A DNA stretch of 64,000 nucleotides from assembly GCA_032158295.1 (NCBI GenBank), contig CM063247.1, positions 14,052,009 through 14,116,008 on the forward strand. Direction: 5' to 3'. This DNA is from Pycnopodia helianthoides (lineage: Eukaryota > Echinodermata > Asteroidea > Forcipulatida > Asteriidae). Position numbers and translations under genes: made by a program. Below the pieces are notes generated by a model. That model saw nothing but the letters and a program-made list of their open reading frames with translations. It was not told the origin of the DNA and ran no database searches. This document shows positions 39,901-51,900 of this stretch, in pieces; positions within the stretch are counted from its first letter, which is position 1; every line of letters begins with the position of its first letter.

Positions 39901-42900
39901 TTTAAGTACAACTATTCTTATAACACACCTTCAAAAACACAGAATTTTGGATTATGCCTCCAAATAATTATCAATATTTCTGATTCTATTTTAAGACAAG
40001 TGAGAAATGACCATGGCAATGACAACCTGGGTGTGATCGTCATGGAAACTTGATAACGGATGTCCTTTAGATATCGTGGTGACAAATGATGACACCATCC
40101 AATCTGTCCATCCAATCTGTCAAGCATGGATCAACCATGGGTTGAGTTCCTCCATGTATCCTTCACATTTTCTCAAATTTTATATTTTTAAAAGGTGGCA
40201 GTTTTGTAAAGGTTTGTAAAGAAACTGTTGGTCCAAAATGAAGAATCTTATTGAGGCATCTTGCCTATGGACAGTTTTGTTTTCGCAATGTTGATTTACA
40301 AACCAAAATGATTCAAAATGCATTTAGACGTTAATTTATTCTACAGTGAACACTCAAAAATGGAGCAAAATACTTCTCCCAAAACTTGACTTTAAATTTA
40401 TGTGAAAATAAAAAAACTTACGCCAGACCAATGCATCTTTTAGTCATCCATTAAGAAGTTATCAATTTGATTTGATTTGGTTTTATTTTTTACTAAGGCT
40501 ATTAACTAAATTTAACTGGTGTATATATGAACTAGCACAGTGAGAGTCTTCTTCCATTTACTTTCACACCTATCTGAAATGTACAGATGTTGTGCTTCAT
40601 TGCTTCCAACCGACAATTTCAATCAATGAACCATGTCAGATTACACCAAACATTCAAGGTATTTATAATAATGGTTATATTGAAGTAGATTTAGTCTTTT
40701 TGTATTTGCTGAGAGAGAATCAACTGAAGTGTTTCAATACAGCAAACACAATGTCCCACCCTACTTGGCTAAAATACAATACCGACAATCCCAAATAAAC
40801 ACACACAGGTTCTTGCTCGGCTAACATCGAGCTAGTTTCACCAATTCTACCTCCACGGTTTCACAAGACTCACCAAGCCAGGCTTAGAAATTCTGCCAAC
40901 ACAGAAACAACCCACGCTTGAAGGATGCAGCACGTACTTCACCTATGAGTGTCGACGGATCTATAATCCCAAGTAGTACTGGCCGGGATTCCAGACCCCC
41001 CTCCAGCCGCTAGATTCTCAACTCCGACATCCAGAACAACATCTTCCCCCCAGGAAAATTTCACCGATCCCGAAGTACGCCTCTCTGCTTCTAAGTCCAG
41101 TGAAATTTACTAAATGTTTGGACGGAATGGCTCCTCAGCGCTGACTATTGTAAGTCCGGGGCAATCTAGGTGTGACAAATAAGGTTTGTTTGCTTCCTGC
41201 TCTCACCGTGTGGCGTCTGTAGAGAGGACAGGTCCGAACTCCAGAGTCTCTCTCCGTACCTACCCTCCCCACTGGAACGGGCATCAATAGGTTTAATCAG
41301 GTCGGCCAACTGGAAACTAAATGATGTTTCCTCACGCATGAAGTTATTCTTTAAAGGCCACAGTGTGGAGATTTTTTTTCTTTTATGCTGGCTTTGACAA
41401 ACAGGGGGCAGTCGTGAGCTCTTTTCAATTTCAATATGAAACTTTATCCTACCACAAATTAGTCCTTGTTCAATTCATCGGGTCGAAATGTATATTATAC
41501 TGCTTCCAATATCAATTCATAAATTTATGGCATATATCTGTATTGAAACTAAACAATGTAAATGCATTAGATTTCTACGTGTTGGCACAGAGAAAATCGC
41601 TTTGTGTGTTTGTTAAGATACTGTAAGCTCTCTGTTTCTGTTTCATCCTTTGAAAAAATAACTGTACTTCCATATAAACGCTGAGCGGCACAGATATTCT
41701 CAAGCCAATGGGCATTAACTCTGTGTTGACAACATTCCCCAGATTTCTTGCAGACAGTTCTACTCGGAAACAAATCAGGAGAGTGGACGTAGATTTGTCC
41801 TTCAAATTCCATCTTGTGAAACAAGATAGCTGCTCTTTGAAGGTTATTTGTATTCAAGAGAAGAGGATTGCATTTTACTGTCTTCTTATGTATAAAAAAA
41901 ACACAAAAAAAACAACAAAACAACTGAAGGGATATAAATTCTGTCAAATGGAAACTGTCATAAGTCATGGAATAATTCAATTATAATCAACATGGCCGGC
42001 AAGAAAAACCAAGTGGAAAATCATTGATTGAATGAAAAATGCAAATTCAAAGTTCACTTGTGAGAAAAAGTGCACTTGTAAGAAAGTGGATTCTATTAAG
42101 AAGACAAAAATCCATGAGTAAAGAATTCCAAATCACAGTCAAAATAAATGTCCACAGGAAGAAGGGAATTTCAACTCTGTCACTGAATATGGATTTAGCA
42201 GAAAGTCAATCAGACAAATGCACAATGGACTAGCCATGCCACTTTGGTCTAATATGATAAAGCATTATAAGAATTATACATAACTTCTAGTTAGTGGTTT
42301 ATCTCTGGCAATCTCAAAGTGTTTGTTATTTTACAGCAGGTCTAAAGAGCTACTTTAAAATGTGATACACTCTTGTGAAATCAGACAGAACTGCTCATTC
42401 TTATTCAATAATTGTTCAGGATGACAGTAAAATCCTTACATGATTGTATATTGTTGTGATAGAATGTCTACTTCTAGTAAAACAAATGGTGATGCAAAGA
42501 GAATTTAAGACTCCAGAGTCTACCAATATGTAGCTCATATAATTCAATCTCTGACCAGAACCGTCTTCATGGGGTGTGACTGCACAAACATGAAAGAGCA
42601 TGAAAATTGGACGTTGGCCCCCTTATGGCCCCCTTATGGCCCCCTGGGCTCGACTTGGAGCTAAGGCTAATCTTAAGATGTGCATCAATCCTAATTGCTT
42701 GGCAAAGTGTGATGTCATAATACGAATCACTATGGTAACAGTGACACCTCATCTTAAGACGAGTCTTAGTGACTTGTGAAATCAAGACCCTGTGTTACCT
42801 TCACGATACAAAAGTCAAAGTAGGAGGGTTTTACAATCAAATAGGCTATTCTTTCTTTGATGGCCAGTTCAAGTCTTTCAAAGATATTTCGAAGACAAAA

Positions 42901-45900
42901 TGACATCTACAAAACAATCCCGACACCAGGATAAGTGCTCCCGAATTCCGAAAATCTACTCCAAGGCAGTAGATAGCAAGACAAGTTTCTCTAAAGAACA
43001 AAAAATCTACACAGCTAAGTAGATATGTACACATGGTGTTACAACAAACCGAATATCTACATTGATACCTCACCATGCAATGCCTCAAAAAACCACACAC
43101 GATAAGTACTGACAAATCACGAGCCTGTGTCCTACAAATATAAATTTCACCCAAAACAAACATATCAACACTATCGCACAGTGATTCCAAAAAGACAACC
43201 AGGGCCCAATTTCACAGAGCTGCTTCAGCAAAAAAAACTAGCTAAGCACAACAAAATTATGCTTAGCACAATAAGGTTACCAGCCAAACTACCATGTCAC
43301 ATGTACAATTTGTGACTGGTACACTGCTCATTTCTGCTAAGCAAAACATTGTTAAGCAGTATTTTTTCTGCTTAAGCAGCTCTATGAAATTGGGCCCAGG
43401 TTTCCTCTTAAGTCTTTACACATGAAAGATTCTGATTGCAAAATATATCTGAAAAGATTAACTGTTTTTGCAAAAATTTACTATCCTCACCCCAAATAGC
43501 TTCGTCACTCAAAATAGTCATCATAACAATGTGTATGGATTCAGACATCTAATAAACAGAAATTATTCACATGGTGTATGTATTTCACCGAGCCAGGAAA
43601 AAATTTTCCCCCTTTTTTTTTCTGTTGATAAAAAACACATTCCCTTAAGTGTGATTGAATTCCCGGCTGGTTTTAAGATATCCATCTCGAATAATTATCA
43701 ATAAAAATACATCTCAGCACGCCCGACCTGCGGTGAAGGAAAAATTAATTCTGCGCTCCGGTTTTTTTCAAAAGGTAGCTTTGCCTTAAAGGTAGGGTTC
43801 AGCGTTGGGCTTGTGCGGCGTTTTCCAGTTAATTAATTTGATATCAAATTTGTAGCACTAATGAAAAAATGAAAAATAGGAAATGGTGCTGGAGCTAGCT
43901 GACAAATCTGCTATCCATTCTTCATGGTTGGATAGTTTGATAATATTTCACAAGAAGTTGAAGAAGAAGAAAAAGAAACCTTAACATTTGTATTTAATAA
44001 TAATTTTCTTATTTTCTAATAATAAATTAGAATAGTGAAGACAATATATATGTACATTTACATAATGTAAAAAAATACATCAATTTTGTTTAGACACTTT
44101 TAAAGGAACATTACAGAATTGGTTTTTGCTAACAAAACAGTTGCTGGCAGTGTAAGCACTTTATGTCATCCACCATATACATAAACTGACAAACCTGTAG
44201 AAGTTTGAGATCGATCGGCCATCTGGGTCACGAGAAAATAGTGCAAAACCGTTTACAAATTTGCATGTGTTATACAATGCATGAATAAAACGCTCATGAG
44301 CGATAAACTCCAATCGGAAATTAGTTTGATTTATTCTCATCAAATATGGCATTTCAGCCAGAAGTATTTCTAGGGATGTTTTTACTATCATCATCATTAG
44401 ACCGTGTAAGTTTTATGTAAATCAGTGATCAAAAGTATATTTTACAAATTACCAATTCTGTAATGTGCCTTTAAAGACACATTTTCTGTGACAACTGGTT
44501 CTAAATAACCCCAAACTGTAAATTAATAAACAAAATAAATAATTTTGTTTGTAAAAGAAGAAGTCTAATAATCTCTTTCCTTGGAAGGAAGAAGAGAAAA
44601 TGATACTTGAATAGTTTCTGACTTGCCCCCTCTACAGTCCAAACAGAGAGATTCATCTGTCAATAAGTTTGCATGAAGATTTTGTAACTTCTTTAATCTG
44701 TATCATCTTGTTGAGTTTATATCATAAAATGAAACTTTATTCCAAAATGCCTTGACAAGTTTGTCAAAGGACATAAAGGAAGGTATTATAAAGTCAATGA
44801 ACCAAATCATTAAGTAACAAAATAAGATAAAGTCATGCCAGAGAAAGCACCCTTAAAAAAAAACCACAATTAACTTGCATGCTGAACTCTTCTTCACTGA
44901 ATGTTACAGACAATTCTTAAAAGTCTTAAAGCTTATTTTAAGGAGTTAGTTTGAATATATCAACAAAATCAAAAGTAAATGCGATTCTTTCATTTTAAAA
45001 ACTGTTATAAAAGTTTGGACCTTACCTTTATCTCCAGTACTCCCTCATCGGATCGTCTTTCCCATCAATACTTGTGTCCAGTGAATCCCCAACAGAGGGT
45101 GGAGGTGGGATTGATGGAAGAGGTGGCGGTAGCTCATCTTCATCGTCAGTTTGATCCGTCAGACGGGCGGGGCTCCCCGACGGGGTGGACATCCTGGGAG
45201 GTGAGGCAGCTGGAAGGGGCGGGGGTGCGCTGGCTGGAAGAGCCGGAACGTCCTTCTCCACAGGAGCGGAGACCGGCAGTTTAGGAGGCGCGGTTTGATC
45301 CAAGTTCCGTGCAGATTTGATCACAGTTGGCTCGGATTATTGGATGAGTTATCTTGTTTTAAAGTTTCTCCTAGGATTGGACTTCTGAGTGCTGCAGTCG
45401 CACCCAGCATCGCTATTTTAAGAGTTGGGTTGTCTGAGGACGTCTCTTTCATCACAGTCTGCTTCTCATTCACCGGGGGACTTTGTTTGCTTTCATATTT
45501 CTGCGGGCTAAGCCTTGGGAGAGGTTTCGGTGCCGACGGCTTTTTAACGTTTGTTTGTTTACCGTCAAGATTTGACGCAGGCTTGAGAGGATTCATTTGC
45601 GGGTGAAAGTTACTCTCTTTTGGCTCTGGACTGTTTAGTTCTTTAGTGGGACTCTCTTTGTCCCATGGGAATTTCAACCTTGTGCGAGCTGTCCCCGCAG
45701 CTCCTGCTGGGTTCGTCTTTGTTGAAAGTAGAACAGGCATTGATTTGGGGCTGATCGGGGACGACCCGATCTTCGGCAAGCTACTGTGAGTAGAGCTCGT
45801 CGCAGTTGTTGAGGCAGACAGCTTCTTCGGGACGGAAAGGCCTTTTAGTTTTGAGGTTCCGACGGGTTTGGGGCCCACACTGTCAAGAATTGATGGTTTC

Positions 45901-48900
45901 TTTGGAAAGGAGCTCATTCTAAGTGGAGGAACAGCAGAGTTTTTACTGGATTCAGGAGACAGGAGAGATTTTGGTTTGGGAAGGAGGGGCATAGGAACGG
46001 ATTTCTCAGAGAGGGGTCGAACGTTGGCTTCTTTTACAGGCTGTGTCTTTTCAGCCGTTGTCTCTGAGTTAACCACATCTGAGCTTAAACCTATACTGGG
46101 TTTTGAAGACCCCTCTATGTCTTCTGAAGCAGGCTTATTGATGGTATCGTTCTCTAGACCAAGATCTCCAGCTGAAAGCTTCACCTTAGCAGGTCTTGGT
46201 TTCGGGACTGGGTGCATTCCTTTAATCAGAGGAGACTTCTTCACCTCAGTTTTCACTGGACTTGGTGGCAGTGTGTTGACTTCAGGCCTTGTCTCCACTT
46301 CCTCGGTGTGTTTTGGTGTGATCAACTCCTCCACGCGGTCAGGAGACGATCTTAGAGAAACATCTGCTCCTTTCGGAGTGGAACTCTTCGGCTGAGAGGC
46401 AGCATCCGATGGTCGACCCGGCGATGTCATTGAGATGGGGTTGCTTGCCAGTACTGGTGATAACGTCCTGTCAAACATGGCTCTCACCGATGGTTTAGAA
46501 GCATTTGGAAGTGGACTTGATGGAGGAGGAGGCGGGCTACCTGGAAGTGGAGGAGGAGCTACTTCATCATCATCTGTGCTATCCTCACAGATACTGTTGT
46601 CATGTTTTGGAAGCATATCGCTTGACTTTTCGTCTGTAACGGAAACATTCTTTTGCTCTGGTGAGTTGAAGTCTTGAGTAGATGATGATAAGGTTGGGCT
46701 CTCTTTCTCGATAGCAGTTGGAGTTGTCGCCAGTTTAACTCCATTATCACTCTGGTCCTCTTCTATCAGTGCCACTGGAGATTTGGGTGATGCAGTGGGG
46801 TTCGACGTTTAAGGACTGGGCCGAATATGGATGCCCGCTCTTGTACGCTACTTGGAGTTGTCGGCTCATCTTCATCTGATTTAAGAGGTTTGGGAGAAAT
46901 GCTAGGCTTCGAACGTGGTAATATCAAATCACAGACAGGTTTAGTCATATCACCTGACTCCAGCTTGATACGGTTTGGTCTTTTAGTAGTTGTTTCCATC
47001 TTATCTTCAGAGTTTAAGGATTCTAGAGCTGAAACGACTGTTACCTCAGCAGATTTGTCTAATGGCTGGTCGACACTAAGCTTTAGTGTGGGCGAGGGAG
47101 CAGGTGAGCTTCCAGCACTTGGACACTTTGATATCTGTTCAGGTGACTCATGACCATCCGGTGGTAACCTTGGGGAGAGCGGAGTGCCTGTCTCACTACT
47201 TGAAGAGTCTGACTTGTCTAATTTGTGTGGACGAGCAGAGACAGGTACTTCTGTTTGAACTTCACAGGTGACTCACCAGGGACAAATTCTGAATGGCTTT
47301 TTGTTTCTTTAGTTTTCACTTCAGGTAGAGGGGAACTCTCCAGGATTGATTTGGCGGGGTCAGTTTTTGCAGAGGTCTTTTGCTCCGAGTTTCCAGCTTT
47401 GTGCCGATTCTTACGGACGTGACTAGGTACGATTTCATCGTCGCTAGAATCTTGGTCAAAGTTAAAATCAAAGTTGACCTTGATGACCTTCTTGCCCTTG
47501 ACGCCGCTGTCATCTACGAATGACCCCTCTGGAACAACCGGAGTTGTGAGGTGTTGTTGGAATTACTGTTGGTCGTGTTCAGGTTGGAAAGTCTCTCCGG
47601 CTCTTTGAGGCGACTTTGGAACGGTGTCAGCGGCTCATTCCCAGGTAGCGGAGTCACTACATGGAAGTCCTCGTCGGAACCCTGCTCCGACGCATCACTC
47701 AAGTTGAGCGAAGACGACGACTCACTGGTAGTACGCTGTCTGGTAACTCTGTAAGGAGTGGCTGGTGCTCCTTCTCGGGGGAGGAACAAGAGCTGGAGTC
47801 GTCCCCGAATCCCGTGGGCGGTCTCATCAACAAGGAAGGCTCCCTCCGTGGGGAACTTGATGCTGGCTCTTGGAGGAACTCGGTATGCCTAGATCCATTT
47901 TCAGGGTCTTCCAAGATTATTTCCATGCTGTTTTCCATCAGCGAATCATCCGTGTTGTCCATGACAGACGCGAAGATGTCTTCGACTGCAAAACTCAAGT
48001 CGCTGGCATCATCAGAAGTGTCCTTAACAGCTTGGGTATCCTCTCCTTCAGTAGTGACGTCTTGCTGACTGGCTGGTGCGATGGGATCTTATATTTATCC
48101 GGGGTTATTGTGAGAGGGACTCGGTGACTTTAAAGGCAATGTGAGTGGGCGGAATGGGGATGCAGATCGTTGATTCAACTTCAAGGAGGTCATCTTCAGG
48201 CTGTCGGAGTCTCTCGAGGGTTGTACTCCTGTACTTCCTTTAGCAGCAGGAAGGGATGAAAGCGTCTTGGGTTTTGCAGCAGCGGCAGACCCGTCCCCGT
48301 TGTCCGAACAGAGGAAGGTTCGATGGCCCGCCCTCTTTGGTAAAAACATGGACCTTGTCAGGTTTGATCGCAGCTGATCATTCTCCCTCGGACTCATCTC
48401 TGCGTCGCTCTCCTCCTTGTTAGATCCACATCAGCATCTTGGGCAAACTCTAAGATGAATTCTTTAGGGGGACCACTGGACGGTAACGGAGGAGGTGCAC
48501 CATCTTCCACATCGCTGTCAAGCATTTCATATGGCCGATTATTACATCATCATGAGAAATGGAATCTACCATTGGAGGAGGAGGAGGAGGGCTGAACACA
48601 GGTGTATCATTCCTTAAAACAACCTCATCCTCAGCAATCTCGGCCACTCTTGGATGCCCAAGAACTTTCCGTGAGATGTCCATCTCATCTTTCCCCGGAG
48701 GTGTCAAAAGGTCAGATGCAACAGCCATCTGGATTGAATCTTGGACGGGTGATATCCTCCCATCATCTCCAGCTGTTTCATCTTTCATCTCCTCCTCCTC
48801 CTCTTCCTCCCCTGAAAAATAAGATCATCGATATCAGTGATGGGAGGGTCACTTGTATCCATGGCTTCTTGCTCTTCTAAATCCAGGCTCTTATCTTCAT

Positions 48901-51900
48901 CATTTGGATGGTCTAACTTGGCTCCTTCGTCTTTTGGGTCCTCTATCTTGAATTTTGGAAGTGGCATGGAGTATCGATGCACCAAGACACTGGGCTCCTC
49001 TTCGTCCTCATCAGTGAAACTCGGTGTCCAGCATCAATAGATCCCCGATATCTTCCTCATCTTCATTGTCGTCGTCTTCCGACGACTCATCAGGATACAT
49101 GGAATGATTTTGATTGGCGAGACACATCTGTTTCGGTCTCTCATCGAAAGCTTCTTGAGTGTTCTCCTGCTCCACGGATCTCGTCAATACCTTAGACTCA
49201 ACGTTGTTGTGATTGTCTATATGTCCAGACTCACCCTCCACTGAGGAATCGTTTGAATTTTGCGCTGAAAGGGAATCTTTGTTGTATGTCTCAATGGTTT
49301 TCCATAGCTCTTGTGTCCTATAGTCCAATGTTATACCATTCCTCTTCTCAGCGTCTGTTGTGTTCACCAGTCTTGCTGCTTTGATCAAGACGGGCTGGGC
49401 TCACTCTGCTCGATCAAACCCCAACACTCACTCTCAGAGCGTAGACTCGGGCTCGGCTGCAGCGAGTTCCCGTTATCATTCTCCATCTTGTCTTCCGGGG
49501 CTGTGGTCTGCTCACGCCGGGGAGAATCTGGAGTAGCCCTGGCAACGACAACCTCAATATTCAGGGGTAGCTCGGAGAGCAGCTTGACCGTTTCGGCGTA
49601 AGTCATAACCTGAAGAATGTTTCCATCTACACCCAGGATGACATCGCCGATGCAGAGGCCACGGTGTCCACCCGCAGCTCGTTCCGCAGCTCCACCAGGG
49701 ATGACGTTCTTCACAGAGACCCCCTGGATAGTGCTGTTAGGCCCCTTAGTATGCTGAATATTCAACCCCATGCCGAGCCTCTCCCCTGGGCTACGGAGTA
49801 TCTGTAACACATCGACCTGTTTACCAGGAGCTAAACTCTGGAAGCAACTTTTATCGCTGTCGTCATCTGACTTGTCATCTTTCTCTTCACTGATGTCACT
49901 GTCCTGGCACGAATGGAGGTATGCTTCGTACTCATTGGCTAGATCCGACCCTGCCCGACCTTTCCGCCTGGAGAGGTCAGGTCGCCGACCTGGTCGACCT
50001 GCAGCTCGTGTGGAAACCATCTCCATGGACCCATCAGTCTCTCTTTCCATACTGCTGTTCAACTCGCTCTCCGAGCCGGATTTATACGACTGACCGTCCA
50101 TTGATGACGAGGAAGACGTCGATAACGATGAAAACTTCTCACGTTTTGCTTCCCGCTCGAGCTCAAACGTCTCCCCGGATAAGTTCATTGTTTTGACGGT
50201 TGCCATGGCAAGTTCGCTGACCGTTGGCGAGATGATGTTATTGTTCCGTGGAAGGTTCATGTTGATGGGTGGGGCAAGATGGGTGGAAGAAACAGCAGTG
50301 CTGCGGACAACCGGTTCAACTGGATCCGACGTAATCGGCACTGAACCATCGATGGCAAATTCTTCATTCTGTCATCACAAAAAAAATAAAAATAAAAAAT
50401 AGTGTCACTTAAAAAAAGGTAACTAAAATTACTGATCCAATAATCTGCTCACAAACATTTACAGGGAAATACAGAAATTAAAAGCAGTACTTTTACCAGT
50501 ATAAACAAAAATTAAGGAGAAATAAATAAGGAGAAGTACAAAATAACATAAAAATTACAAGCACACTTGGGAAGCTTTTAAAGATTTTGTTTGCCTTTAA
50601 CGATCCATGAGATAATTCAATCAAGTTTTGGGACAAAAACACAGACGACTTTTCTTCCGCCATAAAAGTACAGATGATGAAAGTCAGTTTCCATTTTGGT
50701 GAACTTAAGGACATTTGCAGTCTTTTTTAAAACCTTTCCCTGCTTGCTAGGGAGCTATCTTAGCTGCCCATCAGCTACCCATGCTCCTTAGATAGAAATC
50801 AGGATGTGAATTATCAACGGCGCACTTCACTCAAACCATAAATCTTCCAGAGAAAAAACAAAAAAATAGAATCTGCAAATTCATACCCTTTCTTTGAATG
50901 CGGGATCACCCAAAGCTAAATTGCATTGTAAAAAAAAAAAAAAAAATCCACTCTTATCAACAATATCAGAACGACATTCAGATCGAACAATTACACTCCA
51001 TCGTCGACTGGTAACGTAAGGAAATGAGCAATTCCAACAACAATACGGTGGTTAAAGTCACGAGGGAGGTTAAACTGCAAGACAAACACCCAGGGGCATG
51101 GGGGGCCAGTGCTACCCAGGGGGAGAAGAGACTGGCATAGTGACGTCGAACCGGGTACGCCCCCGTCGTTTAAAGATGAGCAAAAAAAGGTTAAAGGCAG
51201 TGGACACTTACTTGGTAACGAGTAATGGGGAGAGGTTGACAGTATAAAACATTGTGAGAAACGGCTCCCTCTGAAGTGACATAGTTTTTGAGAAAGTAGT
51301 AATTTTCCATGAAGTTGATTTCGAGACCTCAGAATTAGAATTTGAGGTCTCGAAATCAACCATCTGAAAGCACACAACTTCGTGTGACAAGGGTGTTTTT
51401 TCTTTCATAGTTATCTCGCAACTTTGACGACCAATTGAGCTCAAGTTTTTACAGGTTTGTTATTTTATCCTTATGTTGAGATACACCAAGTGAGAAGACT
51501 GGTCTTTGACAATTACCAAAAGTGTCCAGTGTCTTTAAGGAGACAAACGGGATGAGAGAGCTGGGAATAAAAACAGATTGTTGCAATTTGAAGCATTGTC
51601 AGTCACGGGGCAATAACAACCGATTTGATAAGAACGGGGGTCAAACTAGCAAGAGGTAAGGATGCATACTACAAACAGCTTGAGAGAAAGACTACAGAGG
51701 GGGAAAGGTCAGTGACACTTAAAGTGATACCAATACTAAGATGATTCCAAAGTCAATGGGCTAGTCTTACATACAAGGAATTGGTACAAAAACAGTCTAT
51801 CTGATGTGAATATCGTTGAATATTGTTGAGACATTAAAGGAGTTCTCTTGCCAATAACATCTTTTTATAACATGAATAACAAATCTTGCTTCAATAATCA

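Larger units (their letters stand above)
32311..45025 (-). other. PDZD2 intron 7 (12.7 kb)
   Basis: The largest intron in the window. It contains the 112-bp satellite (33505-34464), an inverted copy of the 13.9-kb repeat (35212-35395), a decayed GGGCCC-type element (35431-35575), the 20-bp minisatellite (36484-37040), a SINE (39650-39830), a CpG-enriched block with a candidate alternative exon (40870-41340), and MITEs at 42650, 43202 and 44100. 37100-39600 and 41400-42600 show nothing recognisable apart from an ATT-rich SINE-like tail near 38040-38140. Confidence 0.8.

Noticed and set aside
45868..46395. 175-codon plus-strand ORF
   Set aside because: Antisense shadow of PDZD2 exon 7. The minus strand has the conserved scaffold, splice sites and phase.
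48785..48830. An intron starting or ending at ATTTTTCAG|GGGAGG in exon 7
   Set aside because: It resembles an acceptor, but coding reads straight through (DIDDLIFQG then an acidic run) with one missing G, and no matching donor lies upstream.
45026..50368. PDZD2 as a processed or decaying pseudogene
   Set aside because: All eleven exons keep introns, good splice sites and compatible phases. The frame breaks are single-base only, with no in-frame substitution stops.
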